Positions 63,408 through 64,000 of a DNA stretch of 64,000 bases are shown in pieces. The stretch is taken from assembly GCA_942486035.1 (NCBI GenBank), contig CALNXK010000025.1, positions 2,514,501 through 2,578,500 on the forward strand, given 5' to 3'. The DNA comes from Porites lobata. Its lineage: Eukaryota; Cnidaria; Anthozoa; Scleractinia; Poritidae. The position numbers and the translations under genes were made by a program. Below the pieces are notes generated by a model. The model did no database searches, had not been told where the DNA came from, and worked only from the letters and a program-made list of their open reading frames with translations. Each line of letters starts with the position of its first letter. Positions within the stretch are counted from its first letter, which is position 1.

Positions 63408-63785
63408 GTAAGTACAAGACCATCAAATAGATAACAGCAAGTTAGACTTTCTTTTTCCGATGCTAGAGTATGCAAGTTGAGTTATAATAAAGCAAAAAGG
63501 AGTGTCGAGAGGAAGGAAATTAAACGGCTCGTTTCTCTTTTCCTCCATTTCGCAATTGTCGCTGCTCGGCGCTCACTTTGTTTGTCATATGCGTGATCTT
63601 TTCTCCCGTTTACAAAAAATAGGAAAAAAAAAACAAACAAACAAACGAACAATTACGATCGTGCGCCTTCAATTTTCATATTATTACACTGCCATATTCT
63701 CTGTGCAATATTCCTAAACCTCCTGGGTTCCTACCGTAGGCCGGTATAAACAGCTTTATAGCTATGGGGACAAAAGTGCAGTACG

Positions 63786-63890
63786 GTCAAATCCCGTTAA
63801 TACGGACACTAAGAGGGCCATAAAAAGTGTCCGTATTAACGGGGTGTCCGTACTAAGTGGGTGTCCTTGAAGTGGGGTTTGACTATATAC
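63786..63890. mobile_element. Short TIR element, GTCAAA..CCCGTTAATACGGACAC type
   Basis: GTCAAATCCCGTTAATACGG at the left and AAGTGGGGTTTGAC at the right, with GTGTCCGTATTAACGGGG inside. TA-rich flanks suggest a Tc1/mariner-type MITE. It lies in the last partial intron. Confidence 0.5.
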
Positions 63891-64000
63891 TCTTATTGGC
63901 TCTACTGGTTGTTAAACGACATTTTGAGAGTTCTAGCTTCCCTTGTAGTTACAATGGCTAAGTTAGGTCAATGCTCCGTTTAATTAGCTTTCTAGCTCTT

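Noticed and set aside
1..64000. CRISPR arrays, operons, defence islands or other prokaryote-type systems
   Set aside because: The window is metazoan genomic DNA; no regularly spaced repeats or gene clusters of that kind exist here. The regular repeats present are microsatellites, a minisatellite and transposon ends.

Overview
This is a eukaryotic (metazoan) window made of short coding exons, GT-AG introns and many short foldback or TIR transposons. The gene content (a cytoplasmic dynein-2 heavy chain with vertebrate-like protein sequence, a TRAP-type acid phosphatase, a G-protein gamma subunit), the AT-rich introns and the TIR families suggest a marine invertebrate. An anthozoan cnidarian (coral or sea anemone) is the most likely source. 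That assignment is an inference; no rRNA or mitochondrial marker is present.

Layout. (1) 1-2409, minus strand: the 5' end (signal peptide and first two coding exons) of a tartrate-resistant acid phosphatase gene that runs off the left edge. (2) 4852-5082, minus strand: a single-coding-exon G-protein gamma subunit ending in the CaaX box CKVM. (3) 5089-11691: about 6.6 kb without a recognisable host gene, holding several MITE-like elements, including a Harbinger-like element that ends about 290 bp before the next gene. (4) 11692 to the right edge, plus strand: one very large gene, DYNC2H1, the heavy chain of the retrograde intraflagellar-transport motor. I reconstructed 52 consecutive coding exons. 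Every junction is GT-AG and all phases agree, giving 10,151 coding bases (about 3,384 residues, from the start codon to the beginning of AAA5). The remaining quarter of the protein (rest of AAA5, AAA6, C-terminal domain) lies beyond the window.

The introns are rich in transposon debris: two non-LTR reverse-transcriptase fragments on the minus strand and one on the plus strand, a 2.6-kb CAGGG-TIR element with a 5-bp target duplication, a Myb-like-ORF element, a paired family of TTAA-ended foldbacks, pogo-like TIR elements, tRNA-like sequence split by an insertion, microsatellites and several tandem duplications. Two of the duplications lie at 3' splice sites; one copies the acceptor of exon 48 and creates a decoy that would lead to an in-frame stop.

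I found no new multi-gene system. The most unusual observations are local: the duplicated acceptor, the interrupted tRNA-like locus, a MITE family carrying perfect TGACGTCA sites, an X-box-like half-site just inside intron 1, and the non-canonical P-loops of AAA3 and AAA4.
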